Origin: Bifidobacterium biavatii DSM 23969 | GTDB taxonomy: Bacteria > Actinomycetota > Actinomycetes > Actinomycetales > Bifidobacteriaceae | Assembly: GCF_000741165.1 (NCBI RefSeq) | Contig: NZ_JGYN01000008.1 | Location: 1-64,000, forward strand | Direction: 5' to 3' | Length of the DNA stretch: 64,000 nucleotides | Shown here: in pieces, positions 23,664 to 32,133 of the stretch | Numbering within the stretch: the first letter of the stretch is position 1 | Layout: each line of letters begins with the position of its first letter | Made by a program: the position numbers and the translations under genes | The notes under the pieces: generated by a model | Told to the model about the DNA's origin: nothing | The model's input: the letters and a program-made list of their open reading frames with translations, nothing else | Databases searched by the model: none

Positions 23664-24746
23664 TCAGCCGTGCCTGCGCGTCGTGCCGCGTTCGATCAGA
23701 TCCGCATCCAGCATGTACGTGCGCGGTTCGGAATCATCCCCGTCGATGCGCGCGAGCAGACGGTCGATCGCCTTGGACACGTACCGGTCGACGTGCTGGT
23801 CGATCGTGCTCAGCGGCGGCACGACGTACTGGCTGCCGGGCAGATTGTCGAAGCCGATGATCTCGACGTCGCCGGGAATGGACAGGCCGGCCTGCGACAC
23901 GGCTGAAATCACGCCGTACGCGACCGCGTCGTTGGCGCACATGATCGCGCTCGGCACGGCGATGCGCGCGTCGCGGCAGCGTTCGAGCAGACGGTGTGCG
24001 GCGCGTTCGCCCGGAGGCGTGCTGATCGTCGAGCACGGCATCACGTACCGCCAGTCGACCGTGCGTCCGCGTGCGTGCAACGCCTGGATATAGCCCTTGA
24101 GATGCAGGATGGCGGACTCGTCGGTCGCGTCCAGCACCGCCTGCTCGCGTTCCCGTTCGTCGTCGATGTCGAACAGTGGCTTCGGCGCACCGATGAACGC
24201 GACGATGTCGTTGCCGCCGTCGATCAGCCATTGCGTGCCGAGACGTGAGCCCTGCGTGTTCGGCGTCGACATGAGATCGAGCAGTCCGTGGACGGACCGG
24301 TTGCCCGACACAACGATCGGAAAGCTCTGATGGAACAGGGACGCCGTGGGCGGCAGCGGCTGGTCGTTGAAGATGATCCATCCGTCGGCGCCCAGCTGCG
24401 GCGCCTTGCGCACAAACGTGTCCAGGCCGTTGTTGAGATGCTCGTAGACGCTCACGATGAGCTCCAGACCATGCTCCTGCGCGGCCACCGCCGCCTCGTC
24501 CGTCAGATAGCCGAAAAACGGCTGGGCGAAGCCCGGAACGGCCAGGCCGATCACGCCGGTGCGGCCCAGTTTGAGCGAACGCGCCGAATGATTCGTCTGA
24601 TATCCAAGCTCATTGATGGCCTTGAGCACGCGCTCCCGCGTCTGCGCGGTCATTTGGTCGTCGCGATGGTTGACCACGTTGGACACGGTTTTGAACGAGA
24701 CGCCGGCCAGCGCGGCCACGTCCTTGAGAGTCACGTTACGCTTCAT
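23664..24746 (-). CDS. LacI-family transcriptional regulator
   Basis: A 360-residue repressor. The N-terminal helix-turn-helix and hinge are typical (VTLKDVAALAGVSFKTVSNV, then LGYQTNHSARSLKLG), followed by a periplasmic-binding-protein-like sensor domain (TGVIGLAVPGFAQPFFGYL to EIIGFDNLPGSQYVVPPLST). It is convergent with the GH43 gene and probably controls it and the binding protein. A candidate operator lies in the 19910-19927 promoter and a weaker one upstream of this gene at 24795-24812. The start could also be ATG 24755; no Shine-Dalgarno is visible for either. Confidence 0.88.
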   Translation of the reverse strand: MKRNVTLKDVAALAGVSFKTVSNVVNHRDDQMTAQTRERVLKAINELGYQTNHSARSLKLGRTGVIGLAVPGFAQPFFGYLTDEAAVAAQEHGLELIVSVYEHLNNGLDTFVRKAPQLGADGWIIFNDQPLPPTASLFHQSFPIVVSGNRSVHGLLDLMSTPNTQGSRLGTQWLIDGGNDIVAFIGAPKPLFDIDDEREREQAVLDATDESAILHLKGYIQALHARGRTVDWRYVMPCSTISTPPGERAAHRLLERCRDARIAVPSAIMCANDAVAYGVISAVSQAGLSIPGDVEIIGFDNLPGSQYVVPPLSTIDQHVDRYVSKAIDRLLARIDGDDSEPRTYMLDADLIERGTTRRHG

Positions 24747-24794
24747 ACCAACCATCCATAGACTGCGAATCGGGGACACATAGCCATGCCATGC

Positions 24795-24813
24795 TACCCC
24801 AACGTAGTAGATT
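24795..24813 (+). promoter_or_regulatory. glnE -10 (leaderless) overlapped by possible LacI-type half-operator
   Basis: TAGATT (24808-24813) ends exactly six bases before the glnE ATG (24820), and no Shine-Dalgarno is present, so the mRNA is probably leaderless. No convincing -35. TACCCCAACGTAGTAG (24795-24810) resembles the left half of the operator at 19910-19927 (TACnnCAnCG). Confidence 0.5.
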
Positions 24814-24819
24814 AGCTGT

Positions 24820-27800
24820 ATGGACGAAACGCGAGAATTCACCGTCGGAGCGCGGGAGCTCATCCACGCGGGATTGCAGGATCTGGACGCTGCACGCGCC
24901 CAATTCAACAGGCTCGCCGCCGACGGCGTCGACGACGCGCGCCTGCGCATGTTGTTGGGGGCGCTCGACAAGGCGTGCGATCCGGATGTGGCGCTCGGCA
25001 ATCTGGTCGACATCGTGAACGCCCTGCAAAGCCAGGGACGGGACCTTGCCGAAATCCTGCCGGACGAGCAGGCGTTCGGCCGTCTTGTGGCGGTGCTCGG
25101 CGTGTCCGACGCGATGGGCAAGTTCATGCGATTCCGCATGGACCTCGTAGAGGCGGCCGCCAGTGACGGCTGCAACTCGCACCTGTTCAACCACGATCAA
25201 CGGCGCGCCCACGTGCTGGAGGCAGTCGGCGCGGATCCCGACGAGCAGGACGCGCCCGAAGCCGCACTGGACCTCGCCGAGGCGACCACTGCGCTGCGCC
25301 GCACGTACCGCAAGCAGCTCGCCGCGATCATCGCGCAGGACACCACCGCGGACGATCCGATCGCACTCCAGCCTCGCATCAGCGAGGAACTGTCCGACCT
25401 TGCCGACGCGGCGCTGGAAGGTGCGCTAGCCATCGCCCGGCACGAGATCGACGGCAGCGAGCACGTGCGCTTCACCATCATCGGCATGGGCAAGCTCGGC
25501 GCGCGTGAATTGAACTATGTGTCCGACGTCGACCTGATCTACGTGGTTGAACCGGCCGACCATGACGTCGACCGTCAGACACTCACCCGCATCGGGACCA
25601 AAATGGGCACGATGCTGCAGCGCGTTTGCCAGTCCGTCATCATGGGTGTCGCTGAGCCGACCCTGTGGCAGATCGACGGCGGCCTGCGCCCCGAAGGCAA
25701 AGACGGCCCGCTCGTGCGCACGCTCGATTCGCATCGCGGCTACTACGAGCAGTGGGCCGAAAACTGGGAGTTCCAGGCGCTGCTCAAGGCCCGTCCGGTC
25801 GCGGGCGACAAGCAGCTCGGCCAAGCATACATGGACATGACCCGACCGTTCGTATGGACCGCCTCCAAGCGCGACAACTTCGTCTATGACTGCCAGAAGA
25901 TGCGCAAACGCGTCGAGGATCTTATCGCCGCGCCGCTCAAGGACCGCGAAATCAAACTCGGCAAGGGCGGCCTGCGCGACGTCGAATTCACCGTGCAGAT
26001 GCTGCAGCTCGTGCATGGCCGCGCTGACGAATCGCTGCGCACGTCATCCACGCTCGAATCACTGCAACGACTGTCCGACGGCGGATACGTGTCTCGCAAG
26101 CAGGCCATCAAACTCTCCTGGGACTACCGCTTCGAACGCGTGATGGAGCATCGGCAGCAGATGTGGTCGCTCAAGCGCACACATCTGTTTCCCGACCTTG
26201 GGCAGGGAAGCGTGGGCGGGCTCGACCGCAAACGCAACGTGAGCGACGAGGCGCTCAACCAGAACTCCGAACTGCGCAGGCTCGCTCGTGCGTTCGGCAT
26301 GCATCCCGAAGAACTCGTCAACAAGTACGACGAGACGCGTCGCGAAGTACGCCGGTTGCACATGGACATCTACTATCGGCCGATGCTGCCCATCGCCGCC
26401 TCCGCCGACGGCGACGGCGTCGAATTGAGCGAGCAGGCAGCACATGAGCGCTTCGCGTCCATCGGCTTCGAGGATCCGCAGGCCGCCATCCGGCATGTCA
26501 GCGCACTCACCTCCGGCGTATCGCGAGCGGCGAAAATCAACCGCATCATGCTGCCCGCCGTGCTGCAATGGCTCGGTCAGGGGCAGAATCCGGACATGGG
26601 CCTGCTCAACTGGCGCAAACTCGAGGAGAATTTCGGATCGGGCAGCGAATACCTCGGGTTCCTGCGCGACTCGACGTCCGCGGCGCAACGCTTGTGCCAT
26701 ATCCTGTCCAACTCGCGGTTCCTCGGCGACGCGCTCAACAAGTCCGTCGTCTCCGTCACCTGGCTGGGCGACGACGAGCGTCTCAAGGCGCGCACGCGTG
26801 AAAGCCTCGACGTGCAATGCGCTTCGTCCCTGGCCCGCAACGCGGCGAACATCAACGACTTCGCCACGTCCATGCGCGCCATGCGCCGCCATGAGATCGA
26901 ACGTATCGGCCTTGCCTGGATGAGCGGCGTGATGAACGACGCCGACTCGCTCAAGGGGATGACCGACGTGTACGACGCGATCATCGATGCGTCGTTGTCA
27001 TGGGCCATGCGGCACCAGTGCGACGAGGAAGGACTTGCCTCGCCGCCCATCGACATGACGGTGATCGCGATGGGCCGCTACGGCGGGCGCGAGGTCAATT
27101 TCAGCTCGGACGCCGATGTCATCCTCATCTATCGGCCGGTCTCCGATCCGTCATCCTCGCAGTTCGGCGACGAACAGGCCGCCAACCTGTTCGCGCGCAA
27201 GGTCTGCGACTCGCTGCGTCAGATCCTGCAGGGTCCCACCACGCTCGAACCAAAAATCGAGCTTGATCTCGATCTGCGGCCGGAAGGCAAAAACGGCCCG
27301 CTCGTGCGCTCCTACGATTCGTGTCGCGAATACTACGCGTCGTGGGCCAGCACGTGGGAGCACCAGGCGCTGCTGCGCGCGCGCCATGCGGCCGGCGATA
27401 AGGTGCTCGCTGAGGATTTTCTGCGCGAGATTGCCGATCCGCTGCGTTATCCGGTCGCCGAGCTAAGCGAAGCGGAGATCGGCGAAATCCGTAAGCTCAA
27501 GGCGCGCATGGAGGCCGAGCGCCTACCGCGCGGTGTGCGTCGCGAACGCCATCTCAAGCTCGGCAAGGGCGGCTTGTCCGACGTGGAATGGACCGTGCAA
27601 CTGCTGCAGTTGCAACACGCTGGGGATCATGCTGCGTTGCGACTGAATTCTACGATGGACGCGCTGGACGAGCTGGAACGCATGAAGTACGTGAGCGCGG
27701 CCGACGCGATCGTGCTGCGCAAGGCGTGGCGCATGTGCACGGCGGCACGCAACGGCAATTATCTGTGGAACGGACGCGTCTCGCAGGCCGATATCCTGCC

Positions 27801-27939
27801 CGACGACATGTACTCGCTCGGCGGCATCGCCGTGTATCTCGGCTACGACGCGCATCGCGGCCAGTATTTCGAGAACGATCTGCTGTCGGCCATGCGCAAG
27901 GCGCGCGACGTGACCGATCGACTGTTCTACGGGCGCTGA
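24820..27939 (+). CDS. glnE: Bifunctional glutamine synthetase adenylyltransferase/deadenylase
   Basis: A 1039-residue GlnE that adds AMP to, or removes it from, glutamine synthetase according to nitrogen state. The duplicated nucleotidyltransferase motif is plain: GMGKLGARELNYVSDVDLIY (near 222) in the N-terminal deadenylase half and AMGRYGGREVNFSSDADVIL (near 750) in the C-terminal adenylyltransferase half, each followed by a helical GlnD-UR region (LGKGGLRDVEFTVQ, LGKGGLSDVEWTVQ). Length is normal for actinobacteria. It starts at the first ATG of a likely leaderless mRNA, divergent from the LacI gene. Confidence 0.96.
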   Translation: MDETREFTVGARELIHAGLQDLDAARAQFNRLAADGVDDARLRMLLGALDKACDPDVALGNLVDIVNALQSQGRDLAEILPDEQAFGRLVAVLGVSDAMGKFMRFRMDLVEAAASDGCNSHLFNHDQRRAHVLEAVGADPDEQDAPEAALDLAEATTALRRTYRKQLAAIIAQDTTADDPIALQPRISEELSDLADAALEGALAIARHEIDGSEHVRFTIIGMGKLGARELNYVSDVDLIYVVEPADHDVDRQTLTRIGTKMGTMLQRVCQSVIMGVAEPTLWQIDGGLRPEGKDGPLVRTLDSHRGYYEQWAENWEFQALLKARPVAGDKQLGQAYMDMTRPFVWTASKRDNFVYDCQKMRKRVEDLIAAPLKDREIKLGKGGLRDVEFTVQMLQLVHGRADESLRTSSTLESLQRLSDGGYVSRKQAIKLSWDYRFERVMEHRQQMWSLKRTHLFPDLGQGSVGGLDRKRNVSDEALNQNSELRRLARAFGMHPEELVNKYDETRREVRRLHMDIYYRPMLPIAASADGDGVELSEQAAHERFASIGFEDPQAAIRHVSALTSGVSRAAKINRIMLPAVLQWLGQGQNPDMGLLNWRKLEENFGSGSEYLGFLRDSTSAAQRLCHILSNSRFLGDALNKSVVSVTWLGDDERLKARTRESLDVQCASSLARNAANINDFATSMRAMRRHEIERIGLAWMSGVMNDADSLKGMTDVYDAIIDASLSWAMRHQCDEEGLASPPIDMTVIAMGRYGGREVNFSSDADVILIYRPVSDPSSSQFGDEQAANLFARKVCDSLRQILQGPTTLEPKIELDLDLRPEGKNGPLVRSYDSCREYYASWASTWEHQALLRARHAAGDKVLAEDFLREIADPLRYPVAELSEAEIGEIRKLKARMEAERLPRGVRRERHLKLGKGGLSDVEWTVQLLQLQHAGDHAALRLNSTMDALDELERMKYVSAADAIVLRKAWRMCTAARNGNYLWNGRVSQADILPDDMYSLGGIAVYLGYDAHRGQYFENDLLSAMRKARDVTDRLFYGR

Positions 27940-27976
27940 CCGATGAGCCGATTCTGCTGATTGTCGTTGAGTTTAC

Positions 27977-28033
27977 CGACTGTTCATGCCGATTATTCCC
28001 GGCACACGCCGACGAAGGGGGCATGAACAGTCG
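27977..28033 (+). terminator. Long hairpin after glnE
   Basis: Perfect 14-pair outer stem (CGACTGTTCATGCC with GGCATGAACAGTCG) around a small inner stem CGGC/GCCG. No U-tract follows. Confidence 0.6.
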
Positions 28034-28125
28034 AAAGTCGGTTAGACTGGTTGTCTGCCCCGCCAACCAGCGGCTAGACAGGACCTGGAAAGACACATAG
28101 GGAAACATAAGGAAAGTTGGTTCCG

Positions 28126-29553
28126 ATGAGTGACGTGTTCGAACTGTCCGCGAACAAAATGCACGACGCCGGCATGAGCGATGTCGCCATTGCCCAGTTC
28201 AGGCACCTGTATGACGTGTGGCGCAACGAGGAGGCCAGCAGCTGGATTCGTGAGTCGTCCGTGGAACCGCTCACCGACGTGCCTAGCTTCCACGACGTGT
28301 ACAAGACCATCGACCACGACGAGGCTGTGGGCGCGTTCGCCAAGACCGCGTTCCTGAAACTCAACGGCGGTCTCGGCACGTCGATGGGCCTCGAATGCGC
28401 GAAGTCGCTGCTGCCCGTGCGCCGACACAAGGCCAAGCAGGTGCGATTCATCGACATCATCCTCGGCCAGGTCATTACCGCCCGCACGCGTCTCGGCGTG
28501 CGCCTGCCACTGACGCTCATGAACTCCTTCCGCACGTCCGAGGACACGATGAAGGTGCTCAAGCGCAATCGCAAATTCCACCAGACCGACGTGCCGATGG
28601 AAATCGTGCAGCATCAGGAGCCGAAGATCGTCGCCGCCACGGGCGAACCGGTCTCGTTCCCGGACAATCCGGAACTGGAATGGTGCCCGCCGGGGCACGG
28701 CGACCTGTACTCCACGATCTGGGAGTCCGGCCTGCTTGACACGCTGGAAAGCCAGGGATTCGAATACCTGTTCATCTCGAATTCTGATAATCTCGGCGCG
28801 CGCCCGTCGCGCACACTCGCCCAGCATTTCGAGAACACCGGCGCGCCGTTCATGATCGAGGTCGCCACCCGCACGTACGCGGACCGCAAGGGCGGCCATA
28901 TCGTGCGCGACAAGGCCACCGGCCGTCTCATGCTGCGCGAAATGAGCCAGGTACACCCGGACGACAAGGCGGACGCGCAGAACATCGACAAGCATCCCTA
29001 CTTCAACACGAACAGCATCTGGGTGCGCATCGACGCGCTCAAGGCCAAGCTCGCCGAATACAATGGCGTGCTGCCGCTGCCGGTGATCCGCAACCACAAG
29101 ACCGTGGATCCGACCGACCCGTCGTCCACGCCGGTGATCCAGTTGGAAACGGCGATGGGAGCCGCGGTCTCGTTGTTCGAGGGTGCGATCTGCGTGCAGG
29201 TCGACCGCATGCGCTTCCTGCCGGTCAAGACCACCGATGACCTGTTCATCATGCGTTCCGACCGGTTCCATTTGACGGACTCGTACGAGATGGAGGACGG
29301 CAACTACATCTTCCCGAACGTGCAGCTCGACCCGCGCTACTATAAGAACATCAACGACTTCGACGAACGGTTCCCGTATTCAGTGCCGTCGCTGGCCGCG
29401 GCAAACTCGGTGACCATCAACGGCGACTGGACATTCGGACGCGACGTGATCATGTTCTCGGATGCGGTGCTTGAAGACAAGGGCGAACCCAGCTACGTGC
29501 CGAACGGCGAATACGTCGGACCTCAGGGCATCGAACCGGACGACTGGGTCTGA
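28126..29553 (+). CDS. UTP-glucose-1-phosphate uridylyltransferase (eukaryotic-type UDPGP)
   Basis: A 475-residue UDP-glucose pyrophosphorylase of the UDPGP family used by eukaryotes and bifidobacteria, not the short GalU type. It makes UDP-glucose from UTP and glucose-1-phosphate for the Leloir pathway and surface glycans. Landmarks: the nucleotide loop LKLNGGLGTSMGL (near 80), VPLMEIVQ-type segment (DVPMEIVQHQEPKI), WCPPGHGDLYSTIW, FISNSDNLGA, and the C-terminal NGDWTFG region. The ATG at 28126 has AAGGAAAG nine bases upstream; a TTG three codons earlier is less likely. Confidence 0.93.
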   Translation: MSDVFELSANKMHDAGMSDVAIAQFRHLYDVWRNEEASSWIRESSVEPLTDVPSFHDVYKTIDHDEAVGAFAKTAFLKLNGGLGTSMGLECAKSLLPVRRHKAKQVRFIDIILGQVITARTRLGVRLPLTLMNSFRTSEDTMKVLKRNRKFHQTDVPMEIVQHQEPKIVAATGEPVSFPDNPELEWCPPGHGDLYSTIWESGLLDTLESQGFEYLFISNSDNLGARPSRTLAQHFENTGAPFMIEVATRTYADRKGGHIVRDKATGRLMLREMSQVHPDDKADAQNIDKHPYFNTNSIWVRIDALKAKLAEYNGVLPLPVIRNHKTVDPTDPSSTPVIQLETAMGAAVSLFEGAICVQVDRMRFLPVKTTDDLFIMRSDRFHLTDSYEMEDGNYIFPNVQLDPRYYKNINDFDERFPYSVPSLAAANSVTINGDWTFGRDVIMFSDAVLEDKGEPSYVPNGEYVGPQGIEPDDWV

Positions 29554-29563
29554 CAGATGGACG

Positions 29564-29613
29564 GGGCCGTTCGGCGTTGCTGAAGCATCGCTTGAGGCAT
29601 CGCTGAACGGCCC
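29564..29613 (+). terminator. Hairpin after the UDPGP gene
   Basis: Stem GGGCCGTTCGGC with GCTGAACGGCCC (11 of 12 pairs), 26-base loop, no U-tract. The following 29614-29763 also holds the small stem CGGCGT/ACGCCG and the promoter region of the next gene. Confidence 0.55.
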
Positions 29614-29763
29614 GAACGGTTCGCGCCAAGCGGAACGGGGAAAAAAAGAACGGCGTTTTTTCTCGAAATGAACACGCCGGCTACAAATAGCCTCTAATAT
29701 AGAACGTGGCGCTTCAATACGATGCGCACATATAAACGAAACAATAACGATACGTGAGGACTA

Positions 29764-31692
29764 ATGGCAGAGGGTACCAACGGAAGGCGGCGTTTTTCCG
29801 ACAAATGGGGCAAGCACGAACTTGACGTGCTGGCCGTATTGTCATCCGCATTCCCGCAATGGCTCACCTCCCGGCAGATCGCTCAGCGCGTGAAGGCGTA
29901 CGCCGACTCGTACGGTGAGCTCGCCGATCAGGCGGCCAAGGCGGCGTTCGCAAAGCAGTTCCAGCGAGACCGCGCCAAGCTCGCGGCCATGGGCATCGCT
30001 ATCGAGTCCCGCCAGCCCGAGTATTCCTCGAAGTCCGAAGGACAGGATTTCGCCTCGTATCGTCTCCAGCTCGGCGACGAACCGCGCATCCGCCTGCATT
30101 TCGCGCAGGAGGACCTGCCCGTGCTGGCCGCGGCAAACTATCTCGCCCGGTCGATTTCCATGTCGTCCTCCAACCAGCAGCAGCCGGCGCAGCATGCCTC
30201 GCGCACCACGCCTCGCGTGCCGCAGACCCCCATTCCGGGACTCGGTCTTGATTCCATCGCTCCCGGTCTTGGCACGCAGACCATCCCCGAGACGCTGGTC
30301 AAAGTCATTGACTCCCGCCGATTCGCCGCCACCGTGGACGTGGACGGCGAACACATCAACGTCGCCTACACCGATTCCGACGACCTCGCAATGTTCGTGC
30401 TCGAGCATCCCGGCGCATACATCGTCAGCCCACAGGAGGCGGTCGACGCGTTCAACCGTCGTCTCGACGCCGCGGTGAACCTGTCACTGGCCGACGAATC
30501 GTCGGGCGACAACGGTGCGACAGTGGTCACCTCGGCGATCAGCAGCCACCACGACCATGACGACGAGGACGATCCTGAAACAGCTAAGGCGCATCAGAAG
30601 AAAGGCACATCGTTCCAGACTGGCAGCGAGGTAGACCGCCGCCTGCGCCTCATGCTGTTCTTGTCGGCCCATCTGGGTGAGGAATACTCGCTTGCCGAGC
30701 TGGCCGAACGTTTCATCGGCAAGGCGAAAAGCGAGGACGAGCTCAAGAAATTCGTGAACGTGATCCACAAGGACATCAACACGCTCACCACCGTGTCCGA
30801 CGACGGCGAAATGGCCGGCAGTCAGTTCTTCGACATTGACTGGTCGCTGCTGGACGCGGAAGGCATCGTCTCCGCTACCAATTCGCTCGGCTTGGAGCGC
30901 CTCGCCGGCATTTCGCCGCAGTATCTGAGCTTGCTGACGGCGTCGGTGAGCTATCTGGCCCATTCACCGTTGCTGCCGCAGGGGCAGCGTGATCAGGCGC
31001 GTTCGCTGTACGAGCGCCTGCATGCGCATGTCGTGCCGGGCGAGACGCCGTGGCTGAGCCTGACCGGCTACGAGCTGGAGCCGCGCAGCTTCTCCGCGGT
31101 CAAGCGCGCCATTTCCACCGACTCCCTGCTGGACATGGAATACACGGACGGTGCGGGACGCACGCGTCGCCGCTTGGTCGCCCCCGCGAAGATCTTTGTG
31201 GACGAAGGCGTGTATTATGCAGCCGTCTGGACTGACGTCGCCGACGTCGCGCCGAAGGACAAGCAGCATCTTGTGCAGAAGGACACGCGCATCAACCGCG
31301 CCACCGGCAAGCCGCGCATCTGGCAGGTGCTGCGGTTGGCTCGCATCGAACATGCGGAGCTTGTCAAGCCGGAACATGCGATCGAGATTCCCGACGTGCC
31401 GGTCAATGAGCTGCGCAAGTGGAGCTTCGACAACGGCACCGCCGCGGTGTTCATCACCGACGAGCAGGATCTCGCCTTCACCAAGACGCTGTCGGGCGCG
31501 ACTATCGAACCTTACGGCACGGGGCAGAAAGTGCATCTGACCGTATCCTCGGATTCGTGGTTCGTGGCGTTCTGCATCGCGCACGCCCGGCACATCAGCG
31601 CCGTCGCACCCGAAACGCTGCGTACGATGATCGTTGCGCGCGCCCAGCGCGAGCTGAGCGTCGGACAACACGAGGACACGGACCGCGACTGA
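29764..31692 (+). CDS. pafBC: WYL-domain regulator, probable fused PafB-PafC
   Basis: A 642-residue protein, about twice the length of a single PafB or PafC. Each half has an N-terminal winged helix: residues 18-75 (ELDVLAVLSSAFPQWLTSRQ) and 290-345 (DRRLRLMLFLSAHLGEEYSL). The second half carries a WYL-type domain (about 455-500, LLDMEYTDGAGRTRRRLVAP, FVDEGVYYAAVW), and each half ends in a WCX-like segment. PafBC in actinobacteria activates a RecA-independent DNA-damage response. Bifidobacterial members are assigned by architecture only. Next to the membrane protein and HelY genes. Confidence 0.75.
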   Translation: MAEGTNGRRRFSDKWGKHELDVLAVLSSAFPQWLTSRQIAQRVKAYADSYGELADQAAKAAFAKQFQRDRAKLAAMGIAIESRQPEYSSKSEGQDFASYRLQLGDEPRIRLHFAQEDLPVLAAANYLARSISMSSSNQQQPAQHASRTTPRVPQTPIPGLGLDSIAPGLGTQTIPETLVKVIDSRRFAATVDVDGEHINVAYTDSDDLAMFVLEHPGAYIVSPQEAVDAFNRRLDAAVNLSLADESSGDNGATVVTSAISSHHDHDDEDDPETAKAHQKKGTSFQTGSEVDRRLRLMLFLSAHLGEEYSLAELAERFIGKAKSEDELKKFVNVIHKDINTLTTVSDDGEMAGSQFFDIDWSLLDAEGIVSATNSLGLERLAGISPQYLSLLTASVSYLAHSPLLPQGQRDQARSLYERLHAHVVPGETPWLSLTGYELEPRSFSAVKRAISTDSLLDMEYTDGAGRTRRRLVAPAKIFVDEGVYYAAVWTDVADVAPKDKQHLVQKDTRINRATGKPRIWQVLRLARIEHAELVKPEHAIEIPDVPVNELRKWSFDNGTAAVFITDEQDLAFTKTLSGATIEPYGTGQKVHLTVSSDSWFVAFCIAHARHISAVAPETLRTMIVARAQRELSVGQHEDTDRD

Positions 31693-31758
31693 CGACTATT
31701 CGTGCGCGACCGCCGCCGGTGGGATGCGCACGAATCCGCATACAGGAAAGGGGACGCC

Positions 31759-32070
31759 ATGCCTTGGTGGATATGGCTGCTGCTGGCGTTGTTCATGCTG
31801 GCCATGATCGTGGCAGGCATCGTCTATGCGGCCGTTCACGGCATACGTGGGCTGAAAACCGCCGGAGAAATCGGTTCCCGCATCGGTGATCGTCTTGCGG
31901 CAATGCAGGACGCGCAGCCGCAAAGCCGCGCACCGCAGGCTCCCGTGTTCACCGAACCGCTGCAAACCGCCGCCGACCGGTACGCGCAGGCTCAGTCGGA
32001 GATCATCACGCGGCAGCAGGCGACACGGGAACGCCACGCCCGCACGTGGGCCCGGTGGAATCGCTCGTAA
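31759..32070 (+). CDS. Small single-TM membrane protein
   Basis: A 103-residue protein with one N-terminal transmembrane helix (WWIWLLLALFMLAMIVAGIV) and a cytoplasmic helical tail rich in Gln and Arg (AADRYAQAQSEIITRQQATR). Good AAAGGGGA before the ATG. Lies between the WYL regulator and HelY. No known domain. Confidence 0.7.
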   Translation: MPWWIWLLLALFMLAMIVAGIVYAAVHGIRGLKTAGEIGSRIGDRLAAMQDAQPQSRAPQAPVFTEPLQTAADRYAQAQSEIITRQQATRERHARTWARWNRS

Positions 32071-32133
32071 CACGACACCGCCGCACGTTGCGAATACGCA
32101 AGTGCCGCATCACGTAAAGGAAACGATCTGATC

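Noticed and set aside
27940-28125. A small gene inside the long hairpin after glnE
   Set aside because: The frames there have no ribosome site, and the sequence is explained by the inverted repeat.
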